A DNA stretch of 64,000 nucleotides from Candidatus Nitronauta litoralis (GTDB lineage Bacteria > Nitrospinota > Nitrospinia > Nitrospinales > Nitrospinaceae): NCBI GenBank assembly GCA_015698285.1, contig CP048685.1, positions 2,356,001 to 2,420,000 of the forward strand, written 5' to 3'. The notes beneath the pieces are model-generated. The model ran no database searches. It worked only from the letters and a program-made list of their open reading frames with translations, and was not told the origin of the DNA. The translations under genes and the position numbers were made by a program. Positions 33,646 to 43,395 of the stretch are shown in pieces. Every line of letters begins with the position of its first letter. Position 1 is the first letter of the stretch.

Positions 33646-34263
33646 ATGGGATTTTACTCCGACGTTATTCTGCCTTTCGGCATCGACTTTTGCATGCGAG
33701 GCGAGGAGTTTTCCGAGTATCGCAAAAAGTATCTGGCCGATGTCAAAGGCGACACCCTGGAGGTGGGGTTCGGCTCCGGTCTCAACCTGCCGCACTATCC
33801 GGACACGATCACCAGACTGTGGGCACTCGATCCTGCAAAGATGGGTCGAAAACTGGCAAAGAAAAGACTGGAAGCCATAAGTTTCCCCATCGAATTTATA
33901 GATCTCGAAGATGAACGCATTCCGCTGGAGGATGCGTCTGTTGATACGGTTGTCACCACCTGGACCCTTTGCACCATTCCACCCGTAGCCGATGCCCTGC
34001 AGGAATTCAAACGTGTGCTGAAACCCGGAGGCCGTTATGTTTTTCTGGAACATGGATTGTCACCGGACGACAATATTGCACGTTGGCAGAACCGGTTGAA
34101 CCCGATTCAAAAAGCTTTTGCCGGCGGGTGTCACCTCAACCGCAGGATCGACGACCTCATTGCAGCTTCGGGACTCAAGATAGAAAAACTGGAAAACTTC
34201 TACTTTCCCTGTCCCAAAATTGCCGGGTATATGTATGCGGGATATGCAGTGAAGGAAGGTTAA
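33646..34263 (+). CDS. Class I SAM-dependent methyltransferase
   Basis: A 205-residue methyltransferase. Motif I is LEVGFGSGLNLPHYP, motif II DTVVTTWTLCTI and the post-motif stretch RVLKPGGRYVFLEHG. It resembles the UbiE/METTL7-like group (which methylate thiols, lipids or small molecules) more than RNA enzymes. The C-terminus is LNRRIDDLIAASGLKIEKLE and YMYAGYAVKEG. No partner is encoded nearby, so the substrate is unknown. It is convergent with the SprA-family gene, whose stop lies 6 bp away. Confidence 0.85.
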   Translation: MGFYSDVILPFGIDFCMRGEEFSEYRKKYLADVKGDTLEVGFGSGLNLPHYPDTITRLWALDPAKMGRKLAKKRLEAISFPIEFIDLEDERIPLEDASVDTVVTTWTLCTIPPVADALQEFKRVLKPGGRYVFLEHGLSPDDNIARWQNRLNPIQKAFAGGCHLNRRIDDLIAASGLKIEKLENFYFPCPKIAGYMYAGYAVKEG

Positions 34264-34269
34264 AACCAA

Positions 34270-35073
34270 TCAAGTAAACAAATTTAACAACTGGCCGGAT
34301 TCAGGGGCGGGACCGCCGCTCAAGAGTGTTCTGCGCGGGTTATCAGGAGTAGGGCCAGAGTTTTCGGAACTGATTGGGCCAGTTGGCGCAACGCCACTGG
34401 TTTCCTGACCGGTTGCTTCTGCACCGTTGGTATTTCTACCTGAGGTTTCGGAAACGGTTCCCTCTTCATCTGTCTTTTCTGTTTTTTCCTGATTTTCTTC
34501 CCGTCGTTCTTCCTGGATCTGCTGGCGAGCCCTCGTTTCCAGCTGCGTTGCCTTGGCCGCTACCTGCCGGTCCTGTGCCGAAGGCTCGGCCGGAGCTAAT
34601 GCCGCCCGCTTGATGGTTTGGGCTTTCCTTATGGTAGCTTCCGGATTGTCCGGTACCGGAGCCGTGTCGATTTTCACCTCGCCTCCAGTGGCATAGCGCT
34701 TGCCATCGGGGCCAGTCGTGTATTCATAAGTGGGCCCACCCACAGCATAGGGCCCGGCGGCGGCTTTATGGGCCTGTTCGTGAGCGCGGACTTCCCGGTC
34801 GGTGGTCTGCAATTGCTGGATTATCCGGGCCTCTTCCTCAGTAACAGGCTGACCATCAGCCCCTCTTGGCCTGGTCGCTGCTGCACTCCCTTCCTCAGAG
34901 CTTTCTTCTTCTTTTTCAAGGGCTTCCTGGGATTCTGCGCTGAGGGTCACCTGGTCTTCCCCGGCAGCCCTGGCAAACGCTTCCTTCTTTTCGGTCTCTT
35001 CACACTCTACACAGGGTTTGTTGATGGTAATCCGCGCAATAGGGACCGGATTGATTTGTAACTCAGTTCGCAT
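34270..35073 (-). CDS. SprA-related putative metalloprotease (CJM1_0395 family)
   Basis: A 267-residue highly charged protein without a signal peptide. The conserved core runs from about residue 80 to 175 and contains a zincin-type motif, VRAHEQAHKAAAG (His98-Glu99-x-x-His102), followed by YAVGGPTYEYTTGPDGKRYA and GGEVKID. That order is diagnostic of the SprA-related family. The N-terminal CVEC (21-24) may bind metal. The last ~90 residues are Glu/Thr/Gly-rich and low complexity. Proteolytic activity is inferred from HExxH only. Confidence 0.82.
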   Translation of the reverse strand: MRTELQINPVPIARITINKPCVECEETEKKEAFARAAGEDQVTLSAESQEALEKEEESSEEGSAAATRPRGADGQPVTEEEARIIQQLQTTDREVRAHEQAHKAAAGPYAVGGPTYEYTTGPDGKRYATGGEVKIDTAPVPDNPEATIRKAQTIKRAALAPAEPSAQDRQVAAKATQLETRARQQIQEERREENQEKTEKTDEEGTVSETSGRNTNGAEATGQETSGVAPTGPISSENSGPTPDNPRRTLLSGGPAPESGQLLNLFT

Positions 35074-35231
35074 AGCCTGAAAGTCTAATTTGAATAAAAT
35101 GGAGCCCTATCAGACCTTTTCGGCAGTAACTGTAGAAACTTTAGTGGGCAGCCTCAAATTATGAATAGAAAACTTTATTTCCCCTACATTGTTATAATGT
35201 CGCGAGGCGTTGATTTGACCCTAAACCGGAT

Positions 35232-35249
35232 CCTCACAGAAACCTCATC
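35232..35249 (+). promoter_or_regulatory. Candidate PhoB box upstream of phoB
   Basis: CCTCACA-GAAA-CCTCATC: two 7-bp units repeating with an 11-bp period, as in known Pho boxes, though the unit differs from the enteric CTGTCAT. It lies 77 bp before phoB and 34 bp after a TATAAT (35193-35198). A similar 11-bp repeat precedes pstS. Confidence 0.4.
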
Positions 35250-35325
35250 CTATTCAAACGAGTTACGCGGAAAAATAGAATGATGAAACGGAATTTTCTA
35301 ATAATTCAAACGCGAAGAGGATGAT

Positions 35326-36012
35326 ATGCCCGGTGAAAAAGTACTGGTCGTAGAAGACGAAGAAGACATTCAGGAACTGATCCGCTACAATCTGGCCCGC
35401 GAAGCGTATAGCGTCACTTGTGTGACCTGTGGCGAGGAAGGGTTGAAGTCTGCGCAGAGCACATCTCCAGACCTGATCGTTCTGGATTTAATGCTTCCGG
35501 GGGTGGATGGGCTTGAAGTTTGTAAAACCCTTAAATCTGATAAGAACACAGCGTCAATCCCGGTGGTGATGGTGACGGCCAAAGGGGAGGAGAGCGATGT
35601 GGTAACGGGACTCGAACTGGGTGCTGATGACTATGTTACCAAGCCGTTCAGTCCCAAGGTTTTGTTGTCTCGCATCAAAGCGGTTCTGCGTCGTAAAACG
35701 GAAGGCCCCATCGATACAAATGGGGTTATCAATATCAAAAACCTGACGATCCATCCCGGTCGTCATGAAGTCCTGGTGGAGAATGAAACGGTAGATCTTA
35801 CGTTCACCGAGTTTAAGATTTTACAAACCCTGGCCTCACGCCCCGGCTGGGTGTTCACCCGTTCCCAGATCGTGGATGCCGTCCGCGGTGAAAACTATGC
35901 TGTGACGGACCGGTCTGTGGATTTTCAAGTGGTCGGCCTGCGTCGCAAACTCGGGCCTTGTGCGGAATTTATTCAGACCGTTCGGGGTGTCGGTTACAGG
36001 TTTCAGGAGTGA
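35326..36012 (+). CDS. phoB: Phosphate regulon response regulator PhoB
   Basis: A 228-residue OmpR/PhoB-class regulator. The receiver domain has the acidic pair in VVEDEEDIQEL, the phospho-acceptor in LIVLDLMLPGVDGLEV, and Lys in YVTKPFSPKVL. The winged-helix DNA-binding domain carries LTFTEFKILQTLASRPGWVF and VDFQVVGLRRKLG, ending VRGVGYRFQE. It is followed after 1 bp by phoR and then by the pst operon, so assignment as PhoB rather than another OmpR relative is well supported by context. It should activate pstSCAB-phoU under phosphate limitation. Confidence 0.92.
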   Translation: MPGEKVLVVEDEEDIQELIRYNLAREAYSVTCVTCGEEGLKSAQSTSPDLIVLDLMLPGVDGLEVCKTLKSDKNTASIPVVMVTAKGEESDVVTGLELGADDYVTKPFSPKVLLSRIKAVLRRKTEGPIDTNGVINIKNLTIHPGRHEVLVENETVDLTFTEFKILQTLASRPGWVFTRSQIVDAVRGENYAVTDRSVDFQVVGLRRKLGPCAEFIQTVRGVGYRFQE

Positions 36013-36013
36013 T

Positions 36014-37792
36014 ATGATTTCAAAATCCCTGGTGCGCCGACAATTCATACCGGTTGCTCTGGTTTTGCTCCTGGCATTGGGAATTGTCGGTTGGTTTTCA
36101 CTGGGGTCCCTTCGCGAATTTATTTTTAAGCAAGCCCAGGATGACCTTCAGGTCCGCGCCGAATTGCTCAGACCTCAGATGGCATCTTTATTGAAAACTT
36201 CTTCCCCCAAAGAACTGCAAAAGGCTTGTCTGGGTTTTGGAAGCAGTGCCCGTGCGCGTGTAACTCTGGTCGGGTACGACGGTTCCGTTTTGTGCGATTC
36301 GGAAGAAGACCCTTCGAGACTTGCCCACCACGGCAGTTGGTCTGAAATCCTTCAGGCCGTAAAGGGTAAGCCGGGTTATGAAGTTCGTGTGGACCCTTAT
36401 AATAATGAGCGCACACTTTTTGTGGCAGTTCCCATTATGGAAGGGGGAAAGGTAGCGGCGGTTATTCGCACTTCCTTGCCGCTCAGCTTTTTAGGAAAGA
36501 CGGTCGATAATCTGGCTTGGCCGCTTTCCTTTGCCGTGTTGTTGTTTGCGCTGTTTGCCGGGTTCATGTTGTTCTATTTTTCAAAAGGGGTGGTCCGCCA
36601 CGTGGGTCAGGTGAAATCCGGTGCCGAACGGTTTGCTGAAGGGGATTTCAGTTTTCGCCTGCCCCTTACAGAAATTCGTGAATTTGACGGGTTGTCACAG
36701 GCGTTAAACAATATGGCGGCCCAATTGGATGACCGGATCCGGACCATCACTGAACAGCGCAATGAACAGGAGGCGATCCTCACCAGTATGGTGGAAGGCG
36801 TATTTGCTATCGACCCGGATGAAATCGTTATCCACCTCAACCAGGCAGCCGGCCGGTTGTTCGGAATCAATCCACAACAGGCACAGGGCAAGCCCTTACA
36901 GGCGGTGGTTCGTAATACCCAGTTGCTGGATTTTGTAAAAAAAGCGCTTAGCAGCGGAGACCTGTTGGAGCGGGATATCGAGCTGATCTGGGAAGGGCAG
37001 GTTCGTTTTCTCCAGACCCGGGGGACGATCCTCAGAAATACCAGAAATGAAAGTATCGGCGCAGTGTTTGTTTTGTACGACATCACACGGCTTCGAAAAC
37101 TGGAGACGATGCGCCGTGATTTTGTAGCCAACGTATCCCATGAGCTGAAAACTCCCATTACATCTATAAAAGGATTTGTCGAAACCCTGCTGGATGGTGC
37201 ACTGGAATCTCCAGAAGACACAAGGAGGTTCCTGGGTATCGTGTCCAAACAGGCGGAGCGGTTGAACGCCATTATTGAAGACCTGCTCAGCCTGTCTCGG
37301 ATTGAACAGGATTCCGAAACTCGCGAAATCGTGAAGCAGGACTGCCAACTCCGTGAAGTTCTGGAAAACGCGATTGGAGACTGTTCCCCCAAAGCCAATG
37401 CGAAGGATATATTTTTAAACCTGGAATGTGATACCAAACTTCGCGCGAAGGTCAATCCTCCTTTACTGGAAGAAGCCGTTGTCAATCTGGTAGACAATGC
37501 CATTAAATATAGCGATTCTCAAAAACGGGTGGAGATCGCGGCCATTCGAGACAACGGTGAAGTCGTGATCCAGGTGAAAGATCAGGGGCGTGGTATCGAC
37601 ACCCAGCATCTGCCTCGATTATTCGAGCGATTTTACCGGGTCGACAAGGCGAGGAGTCGGCAAATGGGGGGCACCGGTCTGGGGCTGGCCATCGTCAAAC
37701 ACATCACCCAGGCTCACGGTGGATCGGTCGATGTCGAAAGTAACCCCGGGTCCGGAAGTATTTTCTCGATCCACCTCCCTGATAAAAATTAA
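36014..37792 (+). CDS. phoR: Phosphate regulon sensor histidine kinase PhoR
   Basis: A 592-residue inner-membrane kinase. The start ATG at 36014 lies just after the phoB stop, with CAGGAG inside the phoB end; a longer frame into phoB (35960) is not credible. Two TM helices (about 12-33 and 168-192) enclose a periplasmic domain. Then come HAMP (about 192-245), PAS (about 255-355, SMVEGVFAIDPDEIVIHLNQ), HisKA with the phospho-His in FVANVSHELKTPITSIKGF, and HATPase_c (NLVDNAIKYS, GRGIDTQHLPRLFERFY, GTGLGLAIVKHI). The periplasmic loop of ~130 residues is larger than in E. coli PhoR, which has almost none. Confidence 0.92.
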   Translation: MISKSLVRRQFIPVALVLLLALGIVGWFSLGSLREFIFKQAQDDLQVRAELLRPQMASLLKTSSPKELQKACLGFGSSARARVTLVGYDGSVLCDSEEDPSRLAHHGSWSEILQAVKGKPGYEVRVDPYNNERTLFVAVPIMEGGKVAAVIRTSLPLSFLGKTVDNLAWPLSFAVLLFALFAGFMLFYFSKGVVRHVGQVKSGAERFAEGDFSFRLPLTEIREFDGLSQALNNMAAQLDDRIRTITEQRNEQEAILTSMVEGVFAIDPDEIVIHLNQAAGRLFGINPQQAQGKPLQAVVRNTQLLDFVKKALSSGDLLERDIELIWEGQVRFLQTRGTILRNTRNESIGAVFVLYDITRLRKLETMRRDFVANVSHELKTPITSIKGFVETLLDGALESPEDTRRFLGIVSKQAERLNAIIEDLLSLSRIEQDSETREIVKQDCQLREVLENAIGDCSPKANAKDIFLNLECDTKLRAKVNPPLLEEAVVNLVDNAIKYSDSQKRVEIAAIRDNGEVVIQVKDQGRGIDTQHLPRLFERFYRVDKARSRQMGGTGLGLAIVKHITQAHGGSVDVESNPGSGSIFSIHLPDKN

Positions 37793-38379
37793 AGATTAAT
37801 TGTCTGCGAATAACAGCTCAAGCACCCTCCCTCATTGCAAATATAACTCTCATCAAGCCCTCATATTGGAAAGCTAATCTCGATTCTGGAAGATGAATCT
37901 GGTTCGGGCGAGCCAGGAAGTATTAGGTCCGAAAACCAGCGGCAAATGAAGGGCGTTTTGCTAACCCAATATAAACAAAGAGTTATGATTGGGTTGGCTG
38001 GAGTCTGGGGTGGGTTGAAGTGAGGAAGATCTGATTGTTAGCTGTCCTCATAAAACTCTAACAAAAGGAGGGCAGACTAACAGTGAGGATTCCAGTAACC
38101 CTCTCATCTTTTGCTGAGAAATTTCGGCTTCTGGTGATAGCAAGCACCTAAGTGCGACCAGAAAATTTGATGGAAAACCTTCCATTCAGCTCCCAGAGTT
38201 TACGGAGACCTTCCGCAACCCGATTGATCTTCCTGGGGCGGTTGTTGAAACATTAGAAAAGCCGCCCTGTTAAAAGCGTTCCTGGTAAAAAAATCATTGG
38301 ACCGTAAACCAGAATAAAAGAATACATAACACCGTTTCGTTTTTTGAGGCGGAAGGCAAAAATGAAAAAGGAGCAAAAA
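37793..38379. other. phoR-pstS intergenic region
   Basis: A 587-bp gap, the expected location of the pst operon promoter. It contains a candidate Pho box (37847-37864) and a further single CTCTCAT at about 38101. A short stretch at 38185-38256 reads as protein-like on the reverse strand but has no start. No terminator after phoR is visible. Confidence 0.5.
37847..37864 (+). promoter_or_regulatory. Candidate PhoB box upstream of pstS
   Basis: CTCTCAT-CAAG-CCCTCAT: two heptamers with the 11-bp period typical of Pho boxes. It lies about 515 bp before the pstS start, so the transcript would have a long leader unless another promoter is used. Compare 35232-35249. Confidence 0.4.
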
Positions 38380-39369
38380 ATGAAAAGCAAGATGTTAATC
38401 GGTACCCTTTCCATTGTGATGACCTGTGCAATGGTGGCCTCTGTTATGGCGGCCCCGGCAGGTGTTGATCCAACTGTTCCCGATTACAAGAAGACCAGCG
38501 GTGTCAGCGGTAACTTGAACAGCATTGGTTCCGATACATTGAATAACCTGATGACGTTCTGGGCGGAAAAATTTCGTGAAACCTATCCTAATATCAATGT
38601 TCAGATTGAAGGTAAGGGTTCCTCCACAGCGCCTCCTGCCCTGATCGAAGCGACCTCCCAACTCGGGCCCATGTCTCGCCAGATGAAATCCAAGGAACTG
38701 GATGCGTTTGAAGCCAAGTTCGGTTACAAGCCAACGCCCATCCGGGTGGCGATTGATGCTCTCGCAGTCTTTGTTCATAAAGACAATCCGATCAAGGGAA
38801 TGAGTCTTGCCCAGGTTGATGCGGCTTTCTCCAAAACCCAGAAGCGCGGTAAGCCCAATGCCAAAACCTGGGGCGATCTTGGTCTCTCAGGGGACTGGGC
38901 CAAGCGCCCGATCAGCCTGTTCGGTCGTAACTCCGCTTCCGGAACCTATGGGTACTTTAAAAAAGTGGCCATGAAAAAAGGCGACTACAAAAATGAAGTC
39001 AAGGAACAGCCAGGGTCTGCATCTGTTGTTCTGGGGGTCAGCGTTGACCGTTATGGAATGGGTTACAGTGGAATTGGCTACCGCACCGCTGGTGTCCGGG
39101 CGCTTCCATTGTCTGAGTCGGGTAACGACTTTGTGGGTCCAACGGTAGAAAACGCAATTGCTGGTGACTACCCTCTGGCACGTTTCCTTTATGTCTACGT
39201 CAACAAGGCACCAGGTAAACCTCTTGATCCGCTGACGCTTGAGTTTCTCAAGTTTGTTCTCTCTAAAGGTGGGCAGGAAATCGTGGTCAAAGGGGGATAC
39301 TTCCCAATGCCAGGTGTTGTGGTAAAAGAAGAGCTTTCCAAATTGCAGGACGGAGCCCTGACCAACTAA
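38380..39369 (+). CDS. pstS: Periplasmic phosphate-binding protein PstS
   Basis: A 329-residue PstS-family protein. AAGGAG is ideally placed before the ATG at 38380; ATG at 38362 and TTG at 38344 are alternatives. The signal peptide ends at VMAAPAG. The mature part starts [18 protein letters not shown], and contains the phosphate-loop stretches [23 protein letters not shown] and [13 protein letters not shown]. It delivers phosphate to PstCA. It is the first gene of the pst operon, separated from pstC by 96 bp that contain a stable hairpin, which may let pstS be expressed above the membrane subunits. Confidence 0.92.
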   Translation: MKSKMLIGTLSIVMTCAMVASVMAAPAGVDPTVPDYKKTSGVSGNLNSIGSDTLNNLMTFWAEKFRETYPNINVQIEGKGSSTAPPALIEATSQLGPMSRQMKSKELDAFEAKFGYKPTPIRVAIDALAVFVHKDNPIKGMSLAQVDAAFSKTQKRGKPNAKTWGDLGLSGDWAKRPISLFGRNSASGTYGYFKKVAMKKGDYKNEVKEQPGSASVVLGVSVDRYGMGYSGIGYRTAGVRALPLSESGNDFVGPTVENAIAGDYPLARFLYVYVNKAPGKPLDPLTLEFLKFVLSKGGQEIVVKGGYFPMPGVVVKEELSKLQDGALTN

Positions 39370-39409
39370 TGTCAGTATTTCGTTCTTCAGCACTAATTGA
39401 AAAAACGGT

Positions 39410-39434
39410 GGCCTGCCTCGATTCGGGGCGGGCC
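39410..39434 (+). promoter_or_regulatory. Stable intercistronic hairpin between pstS and pstC
   Basis: GGCCTGCCTCG (39410-39420) pairs fully with CGGGGCGGGCC (39424-39434), two G-U pairs, 3-nt loop. No T run follows, so it is more likely an RNA-stabilising or partial attenuation hairpin than a terminator. Confidence 0.6.
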
Positions 39435-39465
39435 CTCTGTGTTGTCTCCTGTCCGGTGAACTACG

Positions 39466-41733
39466 ATGAGTGATCTGGTGACCCAGCAAGGAGAGGTCCC
39501 TGAAAAAGTGTCCTCCATGGCAACCGAAAAAGGCCTTCAATCCCGGTTAGCGAAAGATCGCATGGCCACTCGTGTGGTGGTAATAAGCGGATTTGCGGTG
39601 ATCTTTTTTATTCTCGCCATTTTCTTTGTCATCGCTGCAGAAGTTTTTCCATTGTTTCAATCTCCGGAAATTACCCTTGAAGAGGTGATCGAGACGAAAA
39701 GTGAGGGAACTGTTTTTGCTCTGGGAACTGAGGAGCATAAAACAGTGGCCTATACCATCACCAGCCAGGGTATCTATTTTCAGTCTTTAAAAGGTGGACA
39801 AAGCTGGCCACCGGTTAAGTTGCCGGATCTTGAAGGTGCAACGATCACCTCAGCCTCCTCTCCCCAGAAACATACGGTCATCCTCGGTCTTTCAGACGGG
39901 AGGGCTTTGGGAGTAAAAATAAATTTTGATATCACCTTCAATGAGAATAATGAACGGAGCGTAAATCCGGCTGCTGAGATTCTGGACTTTATCCCAATGA
40001 ACGATACCGGCAAGCCTGTTGAATTGATCCAGCACTATGTAGGTGAGTCCGGTTATCTGGTCACCAGCGTCACCGGTGAGAATGAGGTGATTGCGGTTAA
40101 GGTGAAGCGCAAAAAAAATATGATGGGTGTTGTCCGTACTAAAACCAAATCCTACAATTTTGTTCTGCCCAACAAAGGGGAGATCACGGCCCTTGCCGTC
40201 GATCAGGAGCTGGGGGCTGTGTATGCCGGAACAGGGACAGGGCAGGTCATCAGGTTGGCTCTTCCTGTTGATGAGGGGGAATCCACAGCTGAAATAATCG
40301 GGGCGACACCAGATAAAGCGACCAAAATCACTCTGTTAAAATTCCTGAATGGAGGGATGACCCTTGTTGTGGGTGATGATGAGGGTCGTGTCATGTCGAC
40401 TCAAATCGTGAAGGGAGAAGCCGGGCGTAATCATCTGAGCTACGTGCACCTGTTTGATCAGCATCAAGGCCCAGTTTTGAAAATGGGGTATTCACAACGG
40501 GACAAGGGGTTTGTCACTGCCGGTGCAGATGGCGTGGTGATGTATCACTACGGAACATCCGGACAAACCGAGTACAGTATCAATACTGGATGGACCCGGA
40601 AAATCGCAGGTCTGGTGTTGGCTCCCAAGGGTAACGGGGTAATGGTTCTTGATGAAAAGGGAAGTCTTGGAAACTGGAAAGTTCAGAATCCGCATCCTGG
40701 AATAACCTTAAAATCCCTGTTTGGCAAGGTTCGTTATGAAGGTTATGAGAAAGAAGAATACTCCTGGCAGTCCACTGGCGGTACCGATGAGTTTGAGCCC
40801 AAGTTCAGCCTGACCCCCTTGATATTTGGAACGCTCAAAGGGACGTTGTACGCGATGCTGTTTGCGGCACCGTTGGCATTATTTGCTGCATTTTATTCTT
40901 CACAGTTCATGCATTCATCCCTCATGCACCTTGTGAAGCCAACAGTTGAGTTCATGGCGGCCCTGCCAAGCGTTGTATTGGGTTTTTTCGCGGCCTTATG
41001 GCTTGCGCCGCGGGTTGAAGAATTATTACCATCTCTATTGATGATGCCTGTGGTGATAGGTCTCCTTGTCTTCGTTGTCCAATACATTGCTGAGCACACG
41101 AACCTCCGTTATTACTTTAAGGAAAAGCCCGCCGCCGAGTTTTACTTTCTCCTTGTTCTGGTTCTTCTGGGTACCGGCCTCGCATTTGGGTCTGGCATCT
41201 GGTTCGAATCCATTTTCCTGAAAGGGGACTTTCGGGTCTGGTTGCTCGACGTTGCAGGTCTTGGTTACGACCAGAGAAATTCGCTGGTCGTGGGCATGGC
41301 CATGGGGTTTGCTGTAATTCCGATTATTTTCACTATTGCCGAGGATTCTCTGTCCAGTGTGCCGAAGCTGTTATCTGCGGGATCACTTGCGCTGGGGGCT
41401 ACCCGCTGGCAAACAGCCGTCCGTGTTGTTCTGCCCACGGCGAGTCCTGGAATATTTTCTGCCTTGATGATCGGGTTTGGGCGCGCCGTTGGCGAAACCA
41501 TGATTGTTCTAATGGCAACCGGAAATACACCTGTGATGGACTGGAGTGCTTTTTCAGGTTTTCGGGCGTTGTCCGCCAATATAGCGGTGGAACTTCCAGA
41601 GGCTCCTGAGGGCGGCACCTTATTCCGCATTTTATTTTTAGCGGCTCTGCTACTGTTTATGTTTACTTTTGTGGTCAATACCATTGCCGAATGGGTAAGG
41701 TTAAAACTTAGGGAAAGGTACCGGGTGCTATAA
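39466..41733 (+). CDS. pstC: Phosphate ABC transporter permease PstC with large periplasmic domain
   Basis: A 755-residue permease. One TM helix (about 35-58) is followed by a periplasmic region of ~390 residues with repeated strand patterns like a beta-propeller (VYAGTGTGQVIRLALP, VVGDDEGRVMST, VTAGADGVVMYHYG). Then comes the BPD_transp_1 domain (about 455-755) with five to six helices and the EAA-like loop SLALGATRWQTAVRVVLPTA. Enteric PstC has ~320 residues; long forms with this extra domain occur in pseudomonads and others. With PstA it forms the inner-membrane channel for phosphate. The role of the propeller-like part is unknown. Confidence 0.9.
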   Translation: MSDLVTQQGEVPEKVSSMATEKGLQSRLAKDRMATRVVVISGFAVIFFILAIFFVIAAEVFPLFQSPEITLEEVIETKSEGTVFALGTEEHKTVAYTITSQGIYFQSLKGGQSWPPVKLPDLEGATITSASSPQKHTVILGLSDGRALGVKINFDITFNENNERSVNPAAEILDFIPMNDTGKPVELIQHYVGESGYLVTSVTGENEVIAVKVKRKKNMMGVVRTKTKSYNFVLPNKGEITALAVDQELGAVYAGTGTGQVIRLALPVDEGESTAEIIGATPDKATKITLLKFLNGGMTLVVGDDEGRVMSTQIVKGEAGRNHLSYVHLFDQHQGPVLKMGYSQRDKGFVTAGADGVVMYHYGTSGQTEYSINTGWTRKIAGLVLAPKGNGVMVLDEKGSLGNWKVQNPHPGITLKSLFGKVRYEGYEKEEYSWQSTGGTDEFEPKFSLTPLIFGTLKGTLYAMLFAAPLALFAAFYSSQFMHSSLMHLVKPTVEFMAALPSVVLGFFAALWLAPRVEELLPSLLMMPVVIGLLVFVVQYIAEHTNLRYYFKEKPAAEFYFLLVLVLLGTGLAFGSGIWFESIFLKGDFRVWLLDVAGLGYDQRNSLVVGMAMGFAVIPIIFTIAEDSLSSVPKLLSAGSLALGATRWQTAVRVVLPTASPGIFSALMIGFGRAVGETMIVLMATGNTPVMDWSAFSGFRALSANIAVELPEAPEGGTLFRILFLAALLLFMFTFVVNTIAEWVRLKLRERYRVL

Positions 41734-41756
41734 GCATTGCGGAGGTTTGAGACTGA

Positions 41757-43385
41757 ATGAATAAAATCCAAAAAATCTGGGCTCGCGGGGATTCCTTTAT
41801 CTGGTTAACAGGTGCAACCCTGGCCGCTTGCATGATCCTGATCTCAGGGTTATTGCTGGCGATTCTGATCAATGGGGTGGTCTATTTCTGGCCTTCTGAG
41901 GTTCACCGGTTCGAATTAAAAAATGGTTCGAATTTGATCGGGGAGATTACAGACCGGGAGGATATCACCCGGATTGAGGATGGGAAGACAACCATACTGG
42001 GTAAGCGGATCCAGGTTAAACGCGGTAATCGTGACCTGTATGGCGATGATTTTATCTGGGTTGACGAAGCAGATATTGTTTCGAGAGGGACCCCTCATTC
42101 CATTTCTGTTTTTGAACGTCGCGAGTGGGGGCATTTTTATGGAGTGATTCAGGAGTTTCGGGAGTCAGGGAAAACGGTTGCAACGGGCCAGGACAGGGCT
42201 TATGAGGCTTTCCTTGATAAAGTTCCGAAGGTAGAGGACATACTGGATGAAATCAAGGAGATCGAAAAATATCGCATTGGAAAAATCAACCATGATATTT
42301 CTGATCACCGATTGAACATTAAACAACTTGAACTCGATGGGGTTAAGTCTGGACCGGATGTTCTTGCTGAAGAGAATGAAATAAAAAAACTGCAGGAAAA
42401 GTATGAAGCTCATGTAAAGACACTTGCAGAGCTGAGAAAACAACTGACCTCAAGCCTGATTGTTCTTACCGGTGATGGCCAGGAAAAAGAGATTCCTTTA
42501 AAACAAATCGTGCGAGCTTATCAGCCCAATAATTTCGGTTTCTTTGATCGTGTTGGTTTTTTCGTCAGTGGCATGTGGGAGTTTGTCTCAGGAGACCCGC
42601 GGGAATCCAATACGGAAGGTGGTGTTTTCCCCGCGATTTTTGGAACGGTGATGATGGTCATGATCATGAGCATCGTGGCGACTCCCCTGGGTGTGCTGGC
42701 TGCGTTTTATCTTCGGGAATATGCCAAGCAGGGTAAGGTTGTGAGTATGGTTCGGATTGCCGTCAACAATCTTGCCGGGGTGCCGTCCATCGTTTTTGGA
42801 GTTTTCGGTGTTGGTTTCTTCATCTATTTTGTAGGGGGAACTATCGACAGGTTGTTTTTTGAGGAAGCACTTCCTACTCCAACCTTCGGTACCGGAGGAA
42901 TTCTCTGGGCTTCGCTGACCCTGGCGCTGTTGACAGTGCCGGTAGTGATTGTGGCTACGGAAGAAGGACTGGCGGCAGTTCCGCGGGGAATTCGCGAGGC
43001 GGCTCTCGCATTGGGTTCGACCCAGTTTGAAACAATTTTCCGGGTTGTTCTTCCGGCGGTGATGCCATCAATTTTAACCGGACTGATTCTCGCTATGGCC
43101 CGTGCTGCCGGAGAAGTTGCTCCCCTGATGATTACCGGGGTTGTCAAATTGGCACCGGCACTAGCGGTTGACTCTTTTTCTCCATTTCTCCATCTTGACC
43201 GGAAGTTCATGCATTTAGGTTTTCACATTTATGATGTCGGGTTTCAATCACCAAACGTCGATGCGGCCCGTCCCATGGTATACACAACTACATTTTTACT
43301 CTTGCTCATTGTATTACTCTTGAATAGCCTGGCGATTTCACTCCGTAATCGACTCAGGAAAAAATTGACCATCTCGGGCTTGTAA
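41757..43385 (+). CDS. pstA: Phosphate ABC transporter permease PstA (extended form)
   Basis: A 542-residue permease. TM1 (about 18-42) leads to an extra domain of ~220 residues, predicted periplasmic, including a coiled-coil-like stretch (about 150-225, [16 protein letters not shown] and [15 protein letters not shown]). The permease domain (about 285-540) has the EAA-type loop [19 protein letters not shown] and [11 protein letters not shown]. The standard length is ~290. The insertion lies at the same place as in PstC (between the first helix and the permease core), so the two extra domains probably meet in the periplasm. GGAGG precedes the start; 23 bp after pstC. Confidence 0.9.
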   Translation: MNKIQKIWARGDSFIWLTGATLAACMILISGLLLAILINGVVYFWPSEVHRFELKNGSNLIGEITDREDITRIEDGKTTILGKRIQVKRGNRDLYGDDFIWVDEADIVSRGTPHSISVFERREWGHFYGVIQEFRESGKTVATGQDRAYEAFLDKVPKVEDILDEIKEIEKYRIGKINHDISDHRLNIKQLELDGVKSGPDVLAEENEIKKLQEKYEAHVKTLAELRKQLTSSLIVLTGDGQEKEIPLKQIVRAYQPNNFGFFDRVGFFVSGMWEFVSGDPRESNTEGGVFPAIFGTVMMVMIMSIVATPLGVLAAFYLREYAKQGKVVSMVRIAVNNLAGVPSIVFGVFGVGFFIYFVGGTIDRLFFEEALPTPTFGTGGILWASLTLALLTVPVVIVATEEGLAAVPRGIREAALALGSTQFETIFRVVLPAVMPSILTGLILAMARAAGEVAPLMITGVVKLAPALAVDSFSPFLHLDRKFMHLGFHIYDVGFQSPNVDAARPMVYTTTFLLLLIVLLLNSLAISLRNRLRKKLTISGL

Positions 43386-43395
43386 AGGCGAAATT

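Noticed and set aside
36607-37503. A ~300-codon open frame antisense to phoR
   Set aside because: Ser/Arg-rich with no domain, and entirely within the well-supported phoR gene.
38185-38256. Reverse-strand protein-like stretch (NNRPRKINRVAEGLRKLWEL) between phoR and pstS
   Set aside because: Preceded by a stop, no start codon, only about 30 codons; could be a gene remnant but cannot be supported.
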